From Neofusicoccum parvum (Eukaryota; Ascomycota; Dothideomycetes; Botryosphaeriales; Botryosphaeriaceae), in assembly GCA_020912385.1 (NCBI GenBank), contig CP087208.1, forward strand, positions 2,480,001-2,544,000: a stretch of DNA of 64,000 nt, read 5' to 3'. Below the pieces are notes generated by a model, which was given only the letters and a program-made list of their open reading frames with translations, did not search any database and was not told the DNA's origin. Positions 12,358-24,623 of this stretch are shown here, piece by piece; position 1 is the first letter of the stretch; every line of letters begins with the position of its first letter. A program made the translations under genes and the position numbers.

Positions 12358-13042
12358 GGTCCCGTGGTGGTGGATGGCGGAGGACCTAGGGCCCCGGCAG
12401 CCTGCGCTCTGAGCCGGGCGCTACGCGCAGTGCGGGATGGCGCGGGTGCGAGTCGTGGAGCGGGTGCGGCCGTGGGCGACGAGGGCGACTCCACTCCTCG
12501 ACGCCTTTGCTCTGGAGCGCGGCGGGCTGCTTCATCGGCGGAGATGCGGCTGCCCAGCGCCAGCAGAGGGCGTGTTGTGGAAACGGCAGCAGCCCGTGTC
12601 GATCCTCCGCCAGCCGCTTTCGACCACCGGCCTGGACCGCCGGCCTGCGCCAGCAGCCACGGCCAAAGTTGCAGCATCGCCCGAGCTGAAGAGCCTCCCG
12701 CACGTGGGACCGACAAACGCCCCCTACCGGCCCGCGCATCCATGACGATGCTATCGGATAAGCTTCGTGCCTGGCCTCTCATTGGCCAGCGCACCGCCCG
12801 CCGACGTTGGTCGTGCTGCAGGAGTAGCCTGATTCTCCATTCAAAGAAGCTTTCATTCAGTGTCGCCGAGGCAAGCCCTTGGCCAAAGCATCCATGTCAG
12901 AGAGCGTGTCAAGAGCAGCCCTCGGCCGCAGCACCAGTTTTGTGAATATGAAATAGGTATCGTGCACAGTTCCAACATCAAACGTAGTCGTGGCATCATT
13001 TCAGACCCTGAAACATGCCTCAGTAGCCACAATACACCGCAA
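12358..13042. other. Intergenic; promoter side of the SET-domain gene
   Basis: About 685 bp separate the start of the SET gene from the 3' end of the sugar transporter, both on the minus strand. It is GC-rich near the SET start and AT-richer toward the transporter. Open frames on both strands carry no domain. Confidence 0.45.
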
Positions 13043-14992
13043 TCAAGCACCCTCCACGTGCCTGACATTCGCCGTCTTTCCGGGCTCCACCTCGCCCTCA
13101 TCCACCGACTTCGACCTGTCCGTCCACTCGTCACTCCCAAGATGGTGGTCCTTCAACTTCTTCGCCCTGCTGAATCTCGGGATCGTGTCCTTGGTCGCGC
13201 CCGCGATAATGTTGCCATCGAAGAGGAGGTTCACCGATTCAAGAGGGACCCCCTTGGTTTCCGGAACGCACATGACGGCATAGACCAGCATGAGCAGGCA
13301 GCAGGCGCCGAAGAGCAGGAATGTTCCGTATGTGATGTTGGCGAGCATGATGGGCGTGAGCTTGGCAATCACGAAGTTGAAGAGCCATTGGGTCATGAGG
13401 GCAGCTGCCATGACGAGAGATCGGACTGAGGTGGTTGTCAGCAACGCACACAATTGGAGAACCGCCAGGAACAATGGGCTTACCGTGGTTAGGAGAGCAC
13501 TCGGACGACAGGATGAATGGAATTGGGCCCCAGCCAAAGGAGTAGAAGACGACAAAGAGATACACGCAGATGATGGCGAAAATGTTATTGCCGGTGAGAC
13601 TGTTCTGGTTGGGGTGAACAGCCTGGTTGATGCCGATATAAAACATGGCGAAGGCCTGGCCTGCGGCGCCGCAAATAAGAGACCACTGTAAGGACAGTCA
13701 GCAGGTTGAACACGGGCGGCGGAGGCATTGAGAAACGAACCTTTCTTCCTGCCTGCTCGACGCCGAGCAACAGCCCCAGCGACGTGAAGACGACCTTCAC
13801 GACACCGTAGATACCAGTCGCGAACAGACCAGCGGACTGGCTCGTCAAGCCGACACTCTGGAAAATCTGCGGACTGTAATAGTTGATGCTGTTAGTTCCG
13901 GTCCACTGTTGCCAGAACATCAACACAACCGCCATGCTCGACTGGTAGAAGATCTTTTTGGTTGCGCAGACAGCCTTCATCTGGGCAACGAGCGATAGCT
14001 TCTCGCGGCCCTCGAAATCGGTGATGATCTCGTCGAGTTCTTGCAACAGCACAGGGTCGTCCTCGGACCTGTTGCGGACGAAAGCCAGGGCACGCTTTGC
14101 CTCGGCCAGACGATTCTTCTCCACGAGCCAGCGCGGGGACTCGTTCTCGAAGATGATCAGGAGGAGCAAAAGGCCGGGAAGCATCTGGAGCGCAAAAGGA
14201 ATGCGCCATTTGGACGCATCGGTGGGGCTGGTGATCTGCTTGTTGATACCAAAGTTGACGAAGTAACTCAGCATGATACCGGTGACGTTGAACAGTTGCA
14301 TGCTGTGTGAGTTGGGATGTCAGCAAAAATCGGGCGAGTGCGATCTTTGGTATGAGGCGGCTCACCATCCGATGCAACGACCACGGATCTCCTTGTTTGC
14401 ATTCTCTCCAATGTAGGTGGGGACGACAGCACTGATAAGACCGACACCGAAGCCTCCGATGAAGCGACCAACATAGAGCTGTGAAAGATCCGTCGTGCCA
14501 ATACCGCAGCAGGTCTGGATGATGGACCCGATGATGAAGATGAGGTCCGCAATGATGAGAGCCCATTTACGCCCACTATTCCGCATCAGCAGGCACGAAT
14601 GAAAAAAAGCATGTGGAGTTGGAGCGGTTGCACTTACACCTTGTCGCTCAGCCAGAAAGACGCGGCGGCTCCAAAGAAGCAGCCACCCTGCAATACCGAG
14701 ACGATGTTTCCTTGCAGATCGGCGAAGGAGGGGTCTTCGGCGTCAAGGTTGAACGAGTGCTTGAACGCGTCCATGGTCAGCACGCCACCGATCAGGCCCG
14801 TGTCCCATCTGTTGTGTGCGTCAGCATCATGTTGGCTGCGAGCTGAGCGACGTGGCCGACTCACCCAAAAAGCATGCCGCCAAACGAGGCGATAGCAGTC
14901 AAGAAGTAGGCGCGTCGATACTCTTTGAAGTCGGCCCATATCTTTGCGACGCCCTTCTTCGAGGGCGCTCGCGCGTCGAACGAGGAAGACAT
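13043..14992 (-). CDS. MFS sugar porter (12-TM monosaccharide transporter)
   Basis: Six exons: 14992-14865, 14808-14638, 14575-14366, 14302-13741, 13685-13484 and 13425-13043, giving 551 residues in frame. This is a plasma-membrane sugar/H+ symporter of the major facilitator superfamily. Signatures are GWDTGLIGGVL in the first membrane segment, DKVGRKWAL (loop 2-3 motif, rebuilt across an intron), VGRFIGGFGVG, ESPRWL in the central loop region, QQWTGTNSINYYSP in the seventh segment and PETKGVPLE near the C-terminus. The C-terminal tail is about 60 residues and charged. Hexose, pentose or quinate cannot be told apart by eye. A pyrimidine-rich leader just upstream forms the G-rich tract noted on the plus strand. 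Confidence 0.92.
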
Positions 14993-16163
14993 GATTGGGA
15001 CTGTGGGAGGCCGCAGTGTGGCAGACCTGAGCGAGGAGGGGAGGGAAGGGGAGGGGAGGGGTGAAGACGGGCGGGCGACTACGACGACATGCAGCGGACA
15101 GCGGTGAGGTTAAAAAGTGTATGTTGCGACAACACCAAGCAGGCAGGCAGATGCAGGCGGAGAATCTGCGCCCGATTCACGTCATGCCCCCGGTGGCCGG
15201 ACCCGCGTCGTTCAAAAGCCGACGTCCTCGCACCACGCGACGCGCGAAAGCGGGCCCACGATATGGGGCCCCAGCACCCCAGATTGGCGTGGTTGCGCTG
15301 ACTCTGCTCCGAGCGGGGGCCGATCACCCGTTCGGGCTTGGTGTTGTCGCTTTCGCCGTCTCCGCCGAGTAAACAGGCCGCGCCGCCAGGGCGGGGAAGC
15401 GGAGCAGTGCTGATGATCGTGCGAGCAGGCAAACGCCGACGCTCTGTTCAAACGCCGACGAGCGCAAGGCTTCTGATCCGGCGTGCATCGATGCTGGGCG
15501 GCGTGACGAGACGGCTGGCAAACCTTCAGGCGCATTCGCTCTGACACAAGCGACGGCGTTGGCGACAGGCGACGGCTAACGGCGGGCGGTCCAGGGCCCT
15601 ATGCAAGCTTGCTTGGCGGCACTTATCTTTTATGCTAAGTCCCCACTAAATCCGAGCCCATCTCTGCCGAACGAGGCGAGCCCGCTCCGTCCCGTGAGAA
15701 CCCAGCGCTCTGCTTTCCACCTCTGCGCCTCTCGCAGGCTGCACGGGTTCGCCACCGCCCTTGGTGGGTTCGGCGGAGAAACTCCTCGAATGGGGGTCCG
15801 CCTCCCTGGCTCGCTGGCGCGTCGTCCCGCAGTGCATGCATGCAACGCCATCTCAGCACATCATTCTTTGTAATCGAGGCGAGAACCCAACGCGAGTTGC
15901 AAGGATACAACGACCCACTCACTCACATAGTATTTATTCCGTCCAACCATCCACTGGAAAGCAAGGGACGCGCACGGAGGGAAGACTGCCTTAACCGCCT
16001 GTACGTGCGTCTCATTACGTAGTAGATCCGAGAACATGGGTTAGTACTGCAGGACTCTCCTTTTCCTTCTTCCCTTGTCAATCTGGTGATGTATATACAG
16101 AGTTGTTCGTACACTCGGGGTATTCCTCCAGAAAATCTCCAAAGAGAGATCACCTCGGCACAA
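14993..16163. other. Intergenic; sugar-transporter promoter
   Basis: About 1.17 kb with no supported gene. It contains the G-rich tract at 15035-15062 and several ACG/CGC-rich stretches, then becomes AT-richer beyond 15850 as it reaches the 3' flank of the dehydrogenase gene. Confidence 0.45.
15035..15062 (+). repeat. G-rich tract with G-quadruplex potential
   Basis: Five or more runs of three to four G separated by one or two A lie about 45-70 bp upstream of the sugar-transporter start codon. In the transporter's mRNA sense this is a C/T-rich leader tract, which is common in fungal 5' regions. The quadruplex potential is a sequence inference only. Confidence 0.5.
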
Positions 16164-17992
16164 TCATATGTACTTGTAAGGGTTCATGATGCCCTTCTGC
16201 AACGGGGTTAGTACAGGTAACCTTGCAACAACGTGAGCGAACTTACCGGGTCGAACGTATCCTTGATCTGCTTCATCAACTTGATCATTGTCTCGCTTCG
16301 GCTGTAGCCAATGTACGGCTTCTTCGTGATGCCAAGACCGTGTTCGGCGCTGATACTTCCGTTCCTCTTTGCGACCCATTCGTACACGAATGGCTCGAGC
16401 TCCTTCTCCACCGCCTTGTCGAACCTCCTTGTGGGAACGTTCAAGTGAAGGTTGCTGTCTCCCATGTGGCCGTATCCTACCACATCAACGACTGGGTAGT
16501 CGTCCGTATCTCCAACGAGGCCTGCCTTGGTAAGGCGCTCGCGGGTGTCATCGACAAGCTGATACAGTTCTTCCAACGGAATGGACAAGTCGTACTTGTA
16601 GACACCTCCCCAATGACCCAGGCATTCAGTGATGCCCTCACGGCAGGACCAAAGCTCCGCCATTTGGGTCTGGTCTTGCGCGAGCACACCATCAGCAACT
16701 ATTTCCTCGCCCATAACATGTTCGAGGAACGTTGACAGTTTCTGCCAATGTTAGTCTCATCATCCAAAAGGAAGATCAACAATCACCAACCTCGCTGTCA
16801 TGGTCCGAGTTCGAGCCCCTAGTCTCGACCAAGCAGTAGAAAGGGTAGTCGCCCTCTAATGGCAGCTTCTTATTGACCGTGCTCTTCAAGATGTTTTGGC
16901 TCCGACCATCCATCAGTTCGAATGCAGACAGAATCTCCGAGAGCTGGCTCTTGGCTTCCCGGAATGCTTGCTGACACTTCTCAAAGCTCTCGACACCAAA
17001 ATACGCAACATTCATAGCAGGCGACTGCTGCGGGCAGATGACTGAAACCCCAGTAATGATGCCGATCGTACCTTCACCCCCAATGAAGAGCTGCTTGAGA
17101 TCGTATCCGGTGTTGTTCTTGCGTAATTTGCACAGATCATCGACAATCGTGCCATCGGGAAGGACAGCCTCGATGCCCAGAACGTTTCCGTGCAAGCTAC
17201 CATATCTCAAAAGCCTCAACCCGCCAGCATTCGTGGCAACATTACCACCAATGTGGCAAGATCCCTTTGCACCCAAGTCCAGCGGGAATACGTGGTTCTT
17301 CTCCTGCAGGAAATTGTCGGCCACCTCCAAGATTACTCCGGCGTCCACGACCAGAATGCCTGACACGTCATCGAAAGACCTGATTTTGTTCATGCGAGAC
17401 ATGTTGACGACAATCTCGTCAAACACCGGTACCGAGCCACCAACCAGGCCACTGTTACCACCCTGCGGAACCACAGCAAGCATGTTTTCGTTGCAGTAGT
17501 TCAAAATTTTGCTCACTTCCTCCGTTGAACCGGGCTTGAGGACAAGCTTGGTGTGGCCACGGAATTTGCGCATCCAATCGCTGTTGAAAGCCTCGAGGTC
17601 GTCCGAAGCGTCGGAGGTAACACCATCGATCACCGCGGATTGGGAGCCCAGAAGCTCTTTGAAATATTTCACGTGGTCCGGCGTGATTTCTGCGAATTTG
17701 GAGTCGCGCTTCAAGTGCGGGTATCTGTGACGATGCTTAATTGTCTATTCCTCTACACACAAAGCATTGGGAAGATGTACGATTCAGAGGTGAACTTGAC
17801 AGTCTTTGAAGGAGCCGGCTTACCCTTCACGCCATCCTTGCTGTCTGACTGATGGGGCTCACTGGTAGCAGAAGTGCTGCCAGCCCAGCGAGCCTGGGTA
17901 GCAGGGCGCAAGCGGGCGGCCTTCGGCAGTGAAGCGGGAGAGCATCGTGCTCTGCGCAGCGCGGCGCCGGCGAATCTAGAGGAGCATGCCAT
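16164..17992 (-). CDS. FAD-linked D-2-hydroxyglutarate / D-lactate dehydrogenase (Dld2/D2HGDH-like), mitochondrial
   Basis: Four exons: 17992-17781, 17724-16791, 16741-16247 and 16196-16164, giving 557 residues. The N-terminus is Ala/Arg-rich with few acids, a typical mitochondrial presequence. The FAD-binding (PCMH) domain shows [26 protein letters not shown], and [11 protein letters not shown] with the [14 protein letters not shown] segment. The C-terminal FAD-oxidase domain has the metal/substrate block [11 protein letters not shown] and SAEHGLG. These favour the D2HGDH/Dld2 branch, which oxidises D-2-hydroxyglutarate or D-lactate and passes electrons on to an acceptor. The last exon codes for only ten residues. 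The gene starts 395 bp from the divergent proteasome gene. D-lactate versus D-2-hydroxyglutarate preference cannot be decided here. Confidence 0.92.
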
Positions 17993-18387
17993 GGGGGCGA
18001 AGGCAGGCAGGTAGCAGGATGTAGAGAAAGGAGCTAGGAGGAGCGGAGAGAGAGGTAGAAGGGAGAAATGGGGTGACGGTGGGGGTGCGGAGGAGAGACG
18101 GGAATGAGCACAAAGATCGATTGCGACAGCAAAAAATGTCATGGCCGGCGACGTCGGAGCGGCGCCGAAGCCGACGGCACGCGGAGCTTGGGACTGAGCT
18201 CCGCCGGAAGGTGCAGCCTTGGCGCGCGCCGCACCTCTGGACAGGCAGCTCAGCACGACGCGGCTTCACGACGCCATCACAACCAACCCTTGCCCGCTCC
18301 CATCCGCACCCGCCTCCGCTTCCTGAAGCAGCAGCATCCGCTTGCCAGACCCGTCCACCTACACACGCATCCCCATAGTCTCCCACC
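17993..18387. promoter_or_regulatory. Divergent promoter, dehydrogenase / proteasome alpha-4
   Basis: A 395-bp region serves two genes transcribed away from each other. It is C/T-rich on the proteasome-gene side. No defined operator was recognised. Confidence 0.5.
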
Positions 18388-19357
18388 ATGGCGTCCGGCT
18401 ACGACAGAGCGCTGTCCGGTGAGCTCCACCCAGAGGCCACCAGCTCTGCAGCATAGCTAATTGTTCTGTCGACTCCAGTCTTCAGTCCTGATGGACACGT
18501 TTTCCAGGTCGAGTACGCGCTGGAGGCCGTCAAGAGAGGTGCGCCACCTTCCACAAGTTCTGTCCTTCGGTCGTGCTGACAATGCCAGGAACCTGCGCTG
18601 TTGCCGTCAAGGGCGCGGACATCGTCGTTCTTGGCTGCGAGAAGCGTTCTGCGATGAAGCTTCAAGATACCCGTATCACCCCATCGAAGATCTGCCTGGT
18701 AGACAACCACGTTGCCCTGGCCTTTGCTGGCCTCAACGCCGACGCCCGCATTCTCGTCGACAAGGCCCGGTTAGAAGCACAGTCCCACCGTCTGACCGTT
18801 GAAGATGCTGTCTCAATCGAGTACATCACCAAGTACGTTGCTGGTGTTCAGCAGAGGTACACCCAAAGTGGTGGTGTCCGGCCTTTCGGCATCAGCACAC
18901 TCATCGTAGGCTTCGACCCGAACGACAAGACGCCGCGCCTGTACCAGACGGAGCCTTCGGGTATCTACTCGGCATGGTAGGCGATGTGGAAATAAAATGG
19001 GATTGGCTGAGATGCTCACACGTTCACAGGAAGGCAAACGCGATTGGAAGGTCGAGCAAGACGGTCCGCGAGTTCCTCGAGCGCAACCACAAGGGCGACA
19101 TGGACCGGGAGGAGACGATCAAGCTGACCGTCAAGTCACTGCTCGAGGTTGTTCAGACCGGCGCAAAGAATATCGAGATCGCCATCATGGCTCCTGGCAA
19201 GTCCATCGAGATGCTGCCTGTGGAGCAGATCGAGAAGTACGTTGAGAGCATCAACACGGAGAAGCAGGAGGAGGCGGCGACCAGGCGCGGAGGAAGGACG
19301 CCGGGCACTGGCACTGCAGCCATCTTGACGCGTCCCTCGGGCGAGGGTTCCGGCTGA
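18388..19357 (+). CDS. pre6: 20S proteasome subunit alpha type-4 (Pre6/PSMA7)
   Basis: Four exons: 18388-18418, 18479-18538, 18589-18976 and 19030-19357, giving 268 residues. The N-terminal alpha-type proteasome signature is clear ([20 protein letters not shown]), followed by [43 protein letters not shown] and GIYSAWKANAIG. The order and wording match the alpha-4 subunit (yeast Pre6, human PSMA7) rather than other alpha subunits. Alpha subunits form the outer rings of the 20S core and gate substrate entry; they are not catalytic. The C-terminal tail, rich in Gly/Thr/Arg, is slightly longer than in yeast and animals. The 31-nt first exon and the intron positions near the 5' end are typical of fungal alpha-subunit genes. 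Confidence 0.95.
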
Positions 19358-19635
19358 GAAAGATCGCGTGACGTGGGACACAGATAGTCATGGCAAACGG
19401 CACAGGCGTTCGGATCATGATAGAGAGGGTCTCGAGCCTGTATAGTAGCACGAAATTATGGAGAGCATGCACGCCCCCTTTCACGGTTCCCTTCGCCTCA
19501 CATGCTATTTTGCATCTGCTGAGCTGCGCCTGGTTCCTGCTCCTGATATAACTGCCCCTACTACTCCCAAAAACAAATGTGAACGCCGCCCGATGCACTT
19601 CGTGATATCTCCGAACACGCCGACATTGGGGCAGT

Positions 19636-20130
19636 CTAGCCAAGCCTATCCGTGACGTTGATGTCCCAGATGGTCCTGGGCTCTGTTCTCTGAACGCGAT
19701 CGTCCTTGAGCATTCTGCGCAACACAGGTTAGCTTGTCGTAGGCGCCCCACGGCCAGTCCGGGGGGGATCTGTACCTGCTGTCCTTGCGGACATCTTCAC
19801 CTTCGACCTCCAGGCGCGCTTCGGGGACCTTGGCATCAATGACGAAGTGGTTGTCGCAGTGCGGGCAGTACTCGTCGCTCTCCTCAAACTCCTCGGCGTC
19901 CTTGCGGAAGGCCTTCTTGCATTTCTTGCACAGGAAGGTCATCTCGGTGGTCTTCTTTAGCGGGTGGTCCTCCTTCTCGGCGTGGCACTCGGCGCAGTCG
20001 AACCACTTCCTGCAGCAGGGACTGCGGATCGAGACCTGGGCGTTGAGGATGTGCTTGCTGCGGCGGAGAGGCGGAGGTCAGCGGCGGCGGCCAGGGGGCA
20101 GCGCGGACAGCGGGCGGCGACGTACCACAT
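19636..20130 (-). CDS. Small CHY-type zinc-finger protein (Hot13-like)
   Basis: Three exons: 20130-20126, 20057-19776 and 19714-19636, giving 121 residues. The first exon codes for only five bases (ATGTG), so the Cys of the CKH motif is split across the intron. The product begins MCKHILNAQVSIRSPCC and continues WFDCAECHAE...H, TFLCKKCKKAF and EYCPHC, which is the CHY zinc-finger layout with multiple Cys/His pairs. Yeast Hot13, with the same domain, works in the mitochondrial intermembrane space, recycling Mia40 and helping small Tim proteins. Larger CHY proteins are ubiquitin ligases, but this one is too short for a RING. The region between this start and the 5-phosphatase start (643 bp) is a divergent promoter. 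Exact cellular role is inferred from the family. Confidence 0.85.
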
Positions 20131-20773
20131 GGCGGCGGGCGTGTCAGTGTTCGCGGGCGGGCGCGGACGCGTCGGAGCCTCAGGCGTGCGAGGTTGGGCG
20201 CGGAGGCGTGCGAGAGGTGAGTTTGGCGTGGGACTCGGGCTGAAACAGAGGGGTCCTAGAGCGGCATTGGAGATGACATCGCGGCGCCGCAAAAAGCACC
20301 ACGCGCGCGCCTTGTGGGGAAACGCCGTTGCCCTACCGGCACGTACGGTACCAGGCTCACCACAGCCTCACCACTATCGTCACCACCCGCCGCCAGCAGC
20401 AGTCCTGCTCGCCGCACACCGCCACATTCTCGACCCGAATTCCATCACACTCGCTCGCGCCCAGGGGGCCACGCCGCCTGCTGCAAGGTACTCGCGCAGG
20501 ACCCCTCCATCCCCGGCCAGCCCTCCTGCCGCATCGCCAGCCCAAGCCGACCCACGCCCATCGCGCCCCGAAACTTAATCTTCCCACGCCTCCCGACCGC
20601 GCTCTCTCCTCTCGCTCTCTCTCGCGCTGGGCATGCTGCTGCTGCCGCCGCTCCGACCTATCCTTTCGCGCCGCCCTGGCCACTACCGATCATTATAATC
20701 GCCCAAGCTGGGGGCATGAGTCCGACGAAGCCCGCCGGTGACCGAGTTGCGCTGCTGCCCTAGCCAAGTGGCC
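20131..20773. promoter_or_regulatory. Divergent promoter, CHY protein / 5-phosphatase
   Basis: A 643-bp region between two start codons. It is C-rich with CCACC/CACC-type repeats between 20340 and 20600 and a CT-rich tract before the 5-phosphatase start. Overlapping open frames here lack domain content. Confidence 0.5.
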
Positions 20774-23700
20774 ATGGATAAGCCTCCAGGCAAGACGGAG
20801 ACTGATGGCTCCTCCATCGTAAGCGCTACTGCCTCCCGTTGCAGAACCCTTGCTGATCCCAGCCGTGCAGAAGCCCGTGTCGTCGCTGCGGAGCCACTTC
20901 GAGAACATGCTCAACCGCCAGTCGTCTTCCACCCCCGATCCGCCGCCCTCGAGCAATCCACGACAGAGTTTGGGCAACCTCTTCGACGGACATGACGAGA
21001 CCCGCGCGCGCCCGGACGGTCGCATGTCGCTGGATTTGCCGCGTCCCAACGTAGGCCTGCGAAGCGCATCTCCGAAAGGGCTGTACGCGCCTCCGCGAAC
21101 GCCAGAGACCCGGGGCATGTCCATAGACACAAACAAAGCTCGGCCAATCTCCATGTACCAGCTATCTCCGCGAAGCTCTCCGCCGAGGTCCCCAACAAGA
21201 TCGCCGCCGGTGGTCACAGTAAACTCTCCTAAATCACCTAACAAATTTCCAGAGTCCGACGTAAAGTCTCCCACTCCACGGAGCACTCCGCAACCCCCAA
21301 AGCCATCGCCATCTCCTCGTTCCGGCTCGCCGTACATAGGTAGCTTTCGGCATTTTCGGGCTCAGAGCAAACCCGCAACCCCAGCTATCGAAGCCCTCCA
21401 GGCCCCCTTCCTCCAGGCAGCTGGGAAATCAGTTCCTTCGCCTGATCCATTGAAGTCGATATCAACACCATCGGAAAGGGATTTTGGTGCTAGGTCTCCG
21501 TCAGTGGCTTCGAGCGCCGGTGGTCCCCCTCCCATAAATCGAGCTGGCAAACCCAAGATCCCCAGCAAGCCTGCTTCCGTCTCCGGCACGTCAGTCTCGG
21601 GCACAACTGGAAAAGCCTCTCTAGCCCCTGAGGCTGGCAACGCATCGGCCGAGGAGAGAATCTCTCCATTCAGTACGCCCCCAAGCAGTGACGAGAGTGG
21701 TTTCCAATCCCCGTCCCCACCCCGTAGCCAGGTCACTGGAAACTTTTCCTCTAGCGTTCCGTCGACGAAAAGAGGAAGCTACTTCCAACAACCGCCTCCG
21801 GGACGCCCGCAGGAAGTTCGAGAATTGCCTAAGCAGCCTAGCCTGAGGTCTCTTCGAGCCCCCGCAGATGTTTCTGCGGGCGAGGCTAGCGACTCGCTTG
21901 ATGAGCGGCCCGGATTGCCTCCACGCCGCGGTGGTGATATCCGGAAATCAAAACCGCCGCCGCCGGATCCGCCGCCGGCACGTAGGTCAATGGATACTTC
22001 GAGGGCAGCAGTTCAAGATGCTGCACGCGCCGCGGCAGCTAGCGAGCCCACACCGAAGCTGCCAAAGCGGACGGCGACCTTTGGACCCTCAAAATCTCCA
22101 AACTTGAATGGAGGTCAGCATCATGCCGCGCCTCAGGCATCGCCCAGACCCGCAATTGGTGGGAAACAGCCTCAGACCCAGAGATACAGCGCCCTTTACA
22201 AATACGATTCGGACGAGGCTGAGCAATCGTCGGATAAGGCAACCACCATCTTGTCCGAATATCCCGACTCGTCTCAAGCCAACAGGCGGCCACCCGTTTT
22301 CAGACAACGCCCCCGTGAAATTTCGCTGGGTTACGACACTAAGTTATTCGCCGTGTGCGGGGAAACAGTTTGTTCCTCTGGATATCTCACCCGCGCATGG
22401 AGCTTGGTAACGGGCGACATGATCCTCAACACAGCTCTAGGAGAATCTACCAAGATGACGGCTATGTGCTTCAGACCATCGACGGATGTAGAGAAGGAGG
22501 GAAATAGGATTTGGCTTGGGAATGAAAAGGGCGAGCTGTTTGAGCTGGACATTCCATCTGGAAGCGTCGTTGCTGAGAAGCGAAACGCCCATTCGAGCAG
22601 GATTGTTAAGATTTATCGTTACGCTGCGGAAATGTGGACAATCGACGAGGATGGAAAGGTGGATATCTGGCCTCCGGACGAAACTGGTTCCCCGACTCTA
22701 CAACAGACTCCGAACAGCTTCCGGATCCCCAAAAACCACAGCTGTTCGCTGGTTGCTGGAAATAAGCTCTGGGTCGCGCATGGGAAGGACATTAGGATCT
22801 TCCAAAGAAGCCCAGAACACAACGGCTTTTTCCAAGTTCTTCCACAGGCACTCTCGCACCCGAATGCCGGAGAGGTCACAGCCGCGGCAATGATTCCAAG
22901 CCAGCCAGACCGCGCTTACTTCGGCCACAACGATGGCAAGGTTACTGTTTACTCCCGCAAAGATTATTCCTGCCTAGGCGTTGTCAGCGTTAGTTTGTAC
23001 AAGATAAGCTGTCTGGCAGGCGCAGGCGACTACCTTTGGGCAGGCTACAACACTGGTATGGTCTACGTGTACGACACTACTCAGACTCCCTGGCAAGTGA
23101 AGAAGGATTGGCATGCACACGATAATCCAATCGCTGGGGTGATGGTGGACCGCAGCAGCTTGTGGAAAATGGATCGTCTCCAGGTCGCATCGCTGGGTAC
23201 CGACAGCGTGATAAGAATATGGGATGGCATGTTGAAGGATGACTGGCTCGAACAAGACATGCAGGAACATGATTTGGAGTTCTGCGATTTCCGCGAAGTT
23301 TCAGCAACAGTCATGACCTGGAATGCAGGCGCCTCGAAACCAACGAGCCTGTCAGGGAGATTCGAAGAGCAGGATGGAAACTTCTTTAGAGATTTGTTGA
23401 AACCTGAGGATCCTTCAGACATCCTGGTTTTTGGTTTCCAGGAACTGGTGGATCTGGAGGATAAAAAGGTTACTGCGAGTAAGTGCTCACGTTCGCGATT
23501 ATATGAGATTGTATACTTACGCACGAGCAGAGAGCTTCTTCAAGAGCAGCAAGAAAAAGGATGCGTCCGAACAAGAGCACATGAGTCGTCAATACCGTGC
23601 CTGGCGAGACCATCTTATCAGAACCATCGACGACTACCTGCCGGGTGAAAGCTACACTCTTCTGCACACAGCCAATCTTGTTGGTCTTTTCACGTGCGTC

Positions 23701-24623
23701 TTCGTGAAGGAGTCTGAGCGTATGAGAATCCGGGACTTGAACGCTGCCGAAGTCAAACTTGGTATGGGTGGCTTGCATGGAAATAAGGTAAGACTGCAGG
23801 CGTTCGAAACGATTGCAACAGCTAAACGGGGATTTAGGGTGCTTTGGTCGTCCGGTTTATCCTTGACGACAGCTCCGTTTGTTTCGTCAATTGCCATCTT
23901 GCCGCTGGGCAAACGCAAACGGTCCATCGCAACAACGACGTTGCTGCTATCATGGAAACATCTGCCCTCCCGCCCCAAATGGATCTCGGGGCTCGCGCTG
24001 ATATTTTTGTCGGTGGAGGAGATGGTTCCATGATCCTCGACCACGAGATTTGCATCCTGAATGGCGACTTGAACTACCGTATCGACTCGATGACCCGCGA
24101 CGCTGTGATCAGATGCGTCAAGGAAGGAAACCTAACCAGGCTTCTGGAAAACGACCAGCTGCTTCGATCCAAGCGGAGGAACCCCGGCTTCCGGCTGCGC
24201 GCATTCAGAGAATGCCCAATTACCTTCGCGCCGACGTACAAGTACGACGTTGGGACGGATAGGTATGACACTAGCGAGAAGAAGCGATCTCCGGCATGGT
24301 GTGACCGACTGCTCTATCGCGGCAGAGGGCGTATCAAGCAGCTTGATTACAGGAGGCACGAGATCCGCGTTTCAGACCATCGGCCGGTCAGCGGTAGATT
24401 CAACATCCGCATCAAGACAATCAATCCCAAGCGGCGTGCGATCGCATGGGAACAATGCGAACAAAGGTTCGACGAACTAAAGCAGCGGCTTGCGACGGAC
24501 ATTAAGTAAGTGCAAAAGCTAGCTAGTGTGGGTGAAGTATATTAACGTGTAAACAGGCTCGACTACCTGGTCAATGTGTTTGGACTCAGCTCGAAGGATG
24601 CAATGAAGCTGCTCAAGCTGTAA
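20774..24623 (+). CDS. WD40-repeat inositol polyphosphate 5-phosphatase
   Basis: Five exons: 20774-20818, 20871-23478, 23531-23787, 23838-24505 and 24557-24623, giving 1214 residues. Residues 1-490 are Pro/Ser-rich and probably disordered, beginning with the short motif VSSLRSHFENM. A WD40-like beta-propeller follows (about 500-815; for example GNRIWLGNEKGELFELD, AGAGDYLWAGYNTGMVYVYD). The IPPc catalytic domain spans about 828-1180 with MTWNAG, VFGFQELVDLEDKK, GNKGALVVRF, NGDLNYRID, SPAWCDRLLYRG and VSDHRPV, the Mg2+-dependent 5-phosphatase motifs. Such enzymes remove the 5-phosphate from PI(4,5)P2 or related lipids and inositol phosphates. The WD40 plus 5-phosphatase layout is known in fungi and plants. 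No transmembrane segment is seen, so a cytosolic or membrane-recruited protein is likely. Confidence 0.92.

Noticed and set aside
13892..14566. Long alternative frame opposite to transporter splicing
   Set aside because: It is a shadow of the spliced sugar-transporter exons in another frame.
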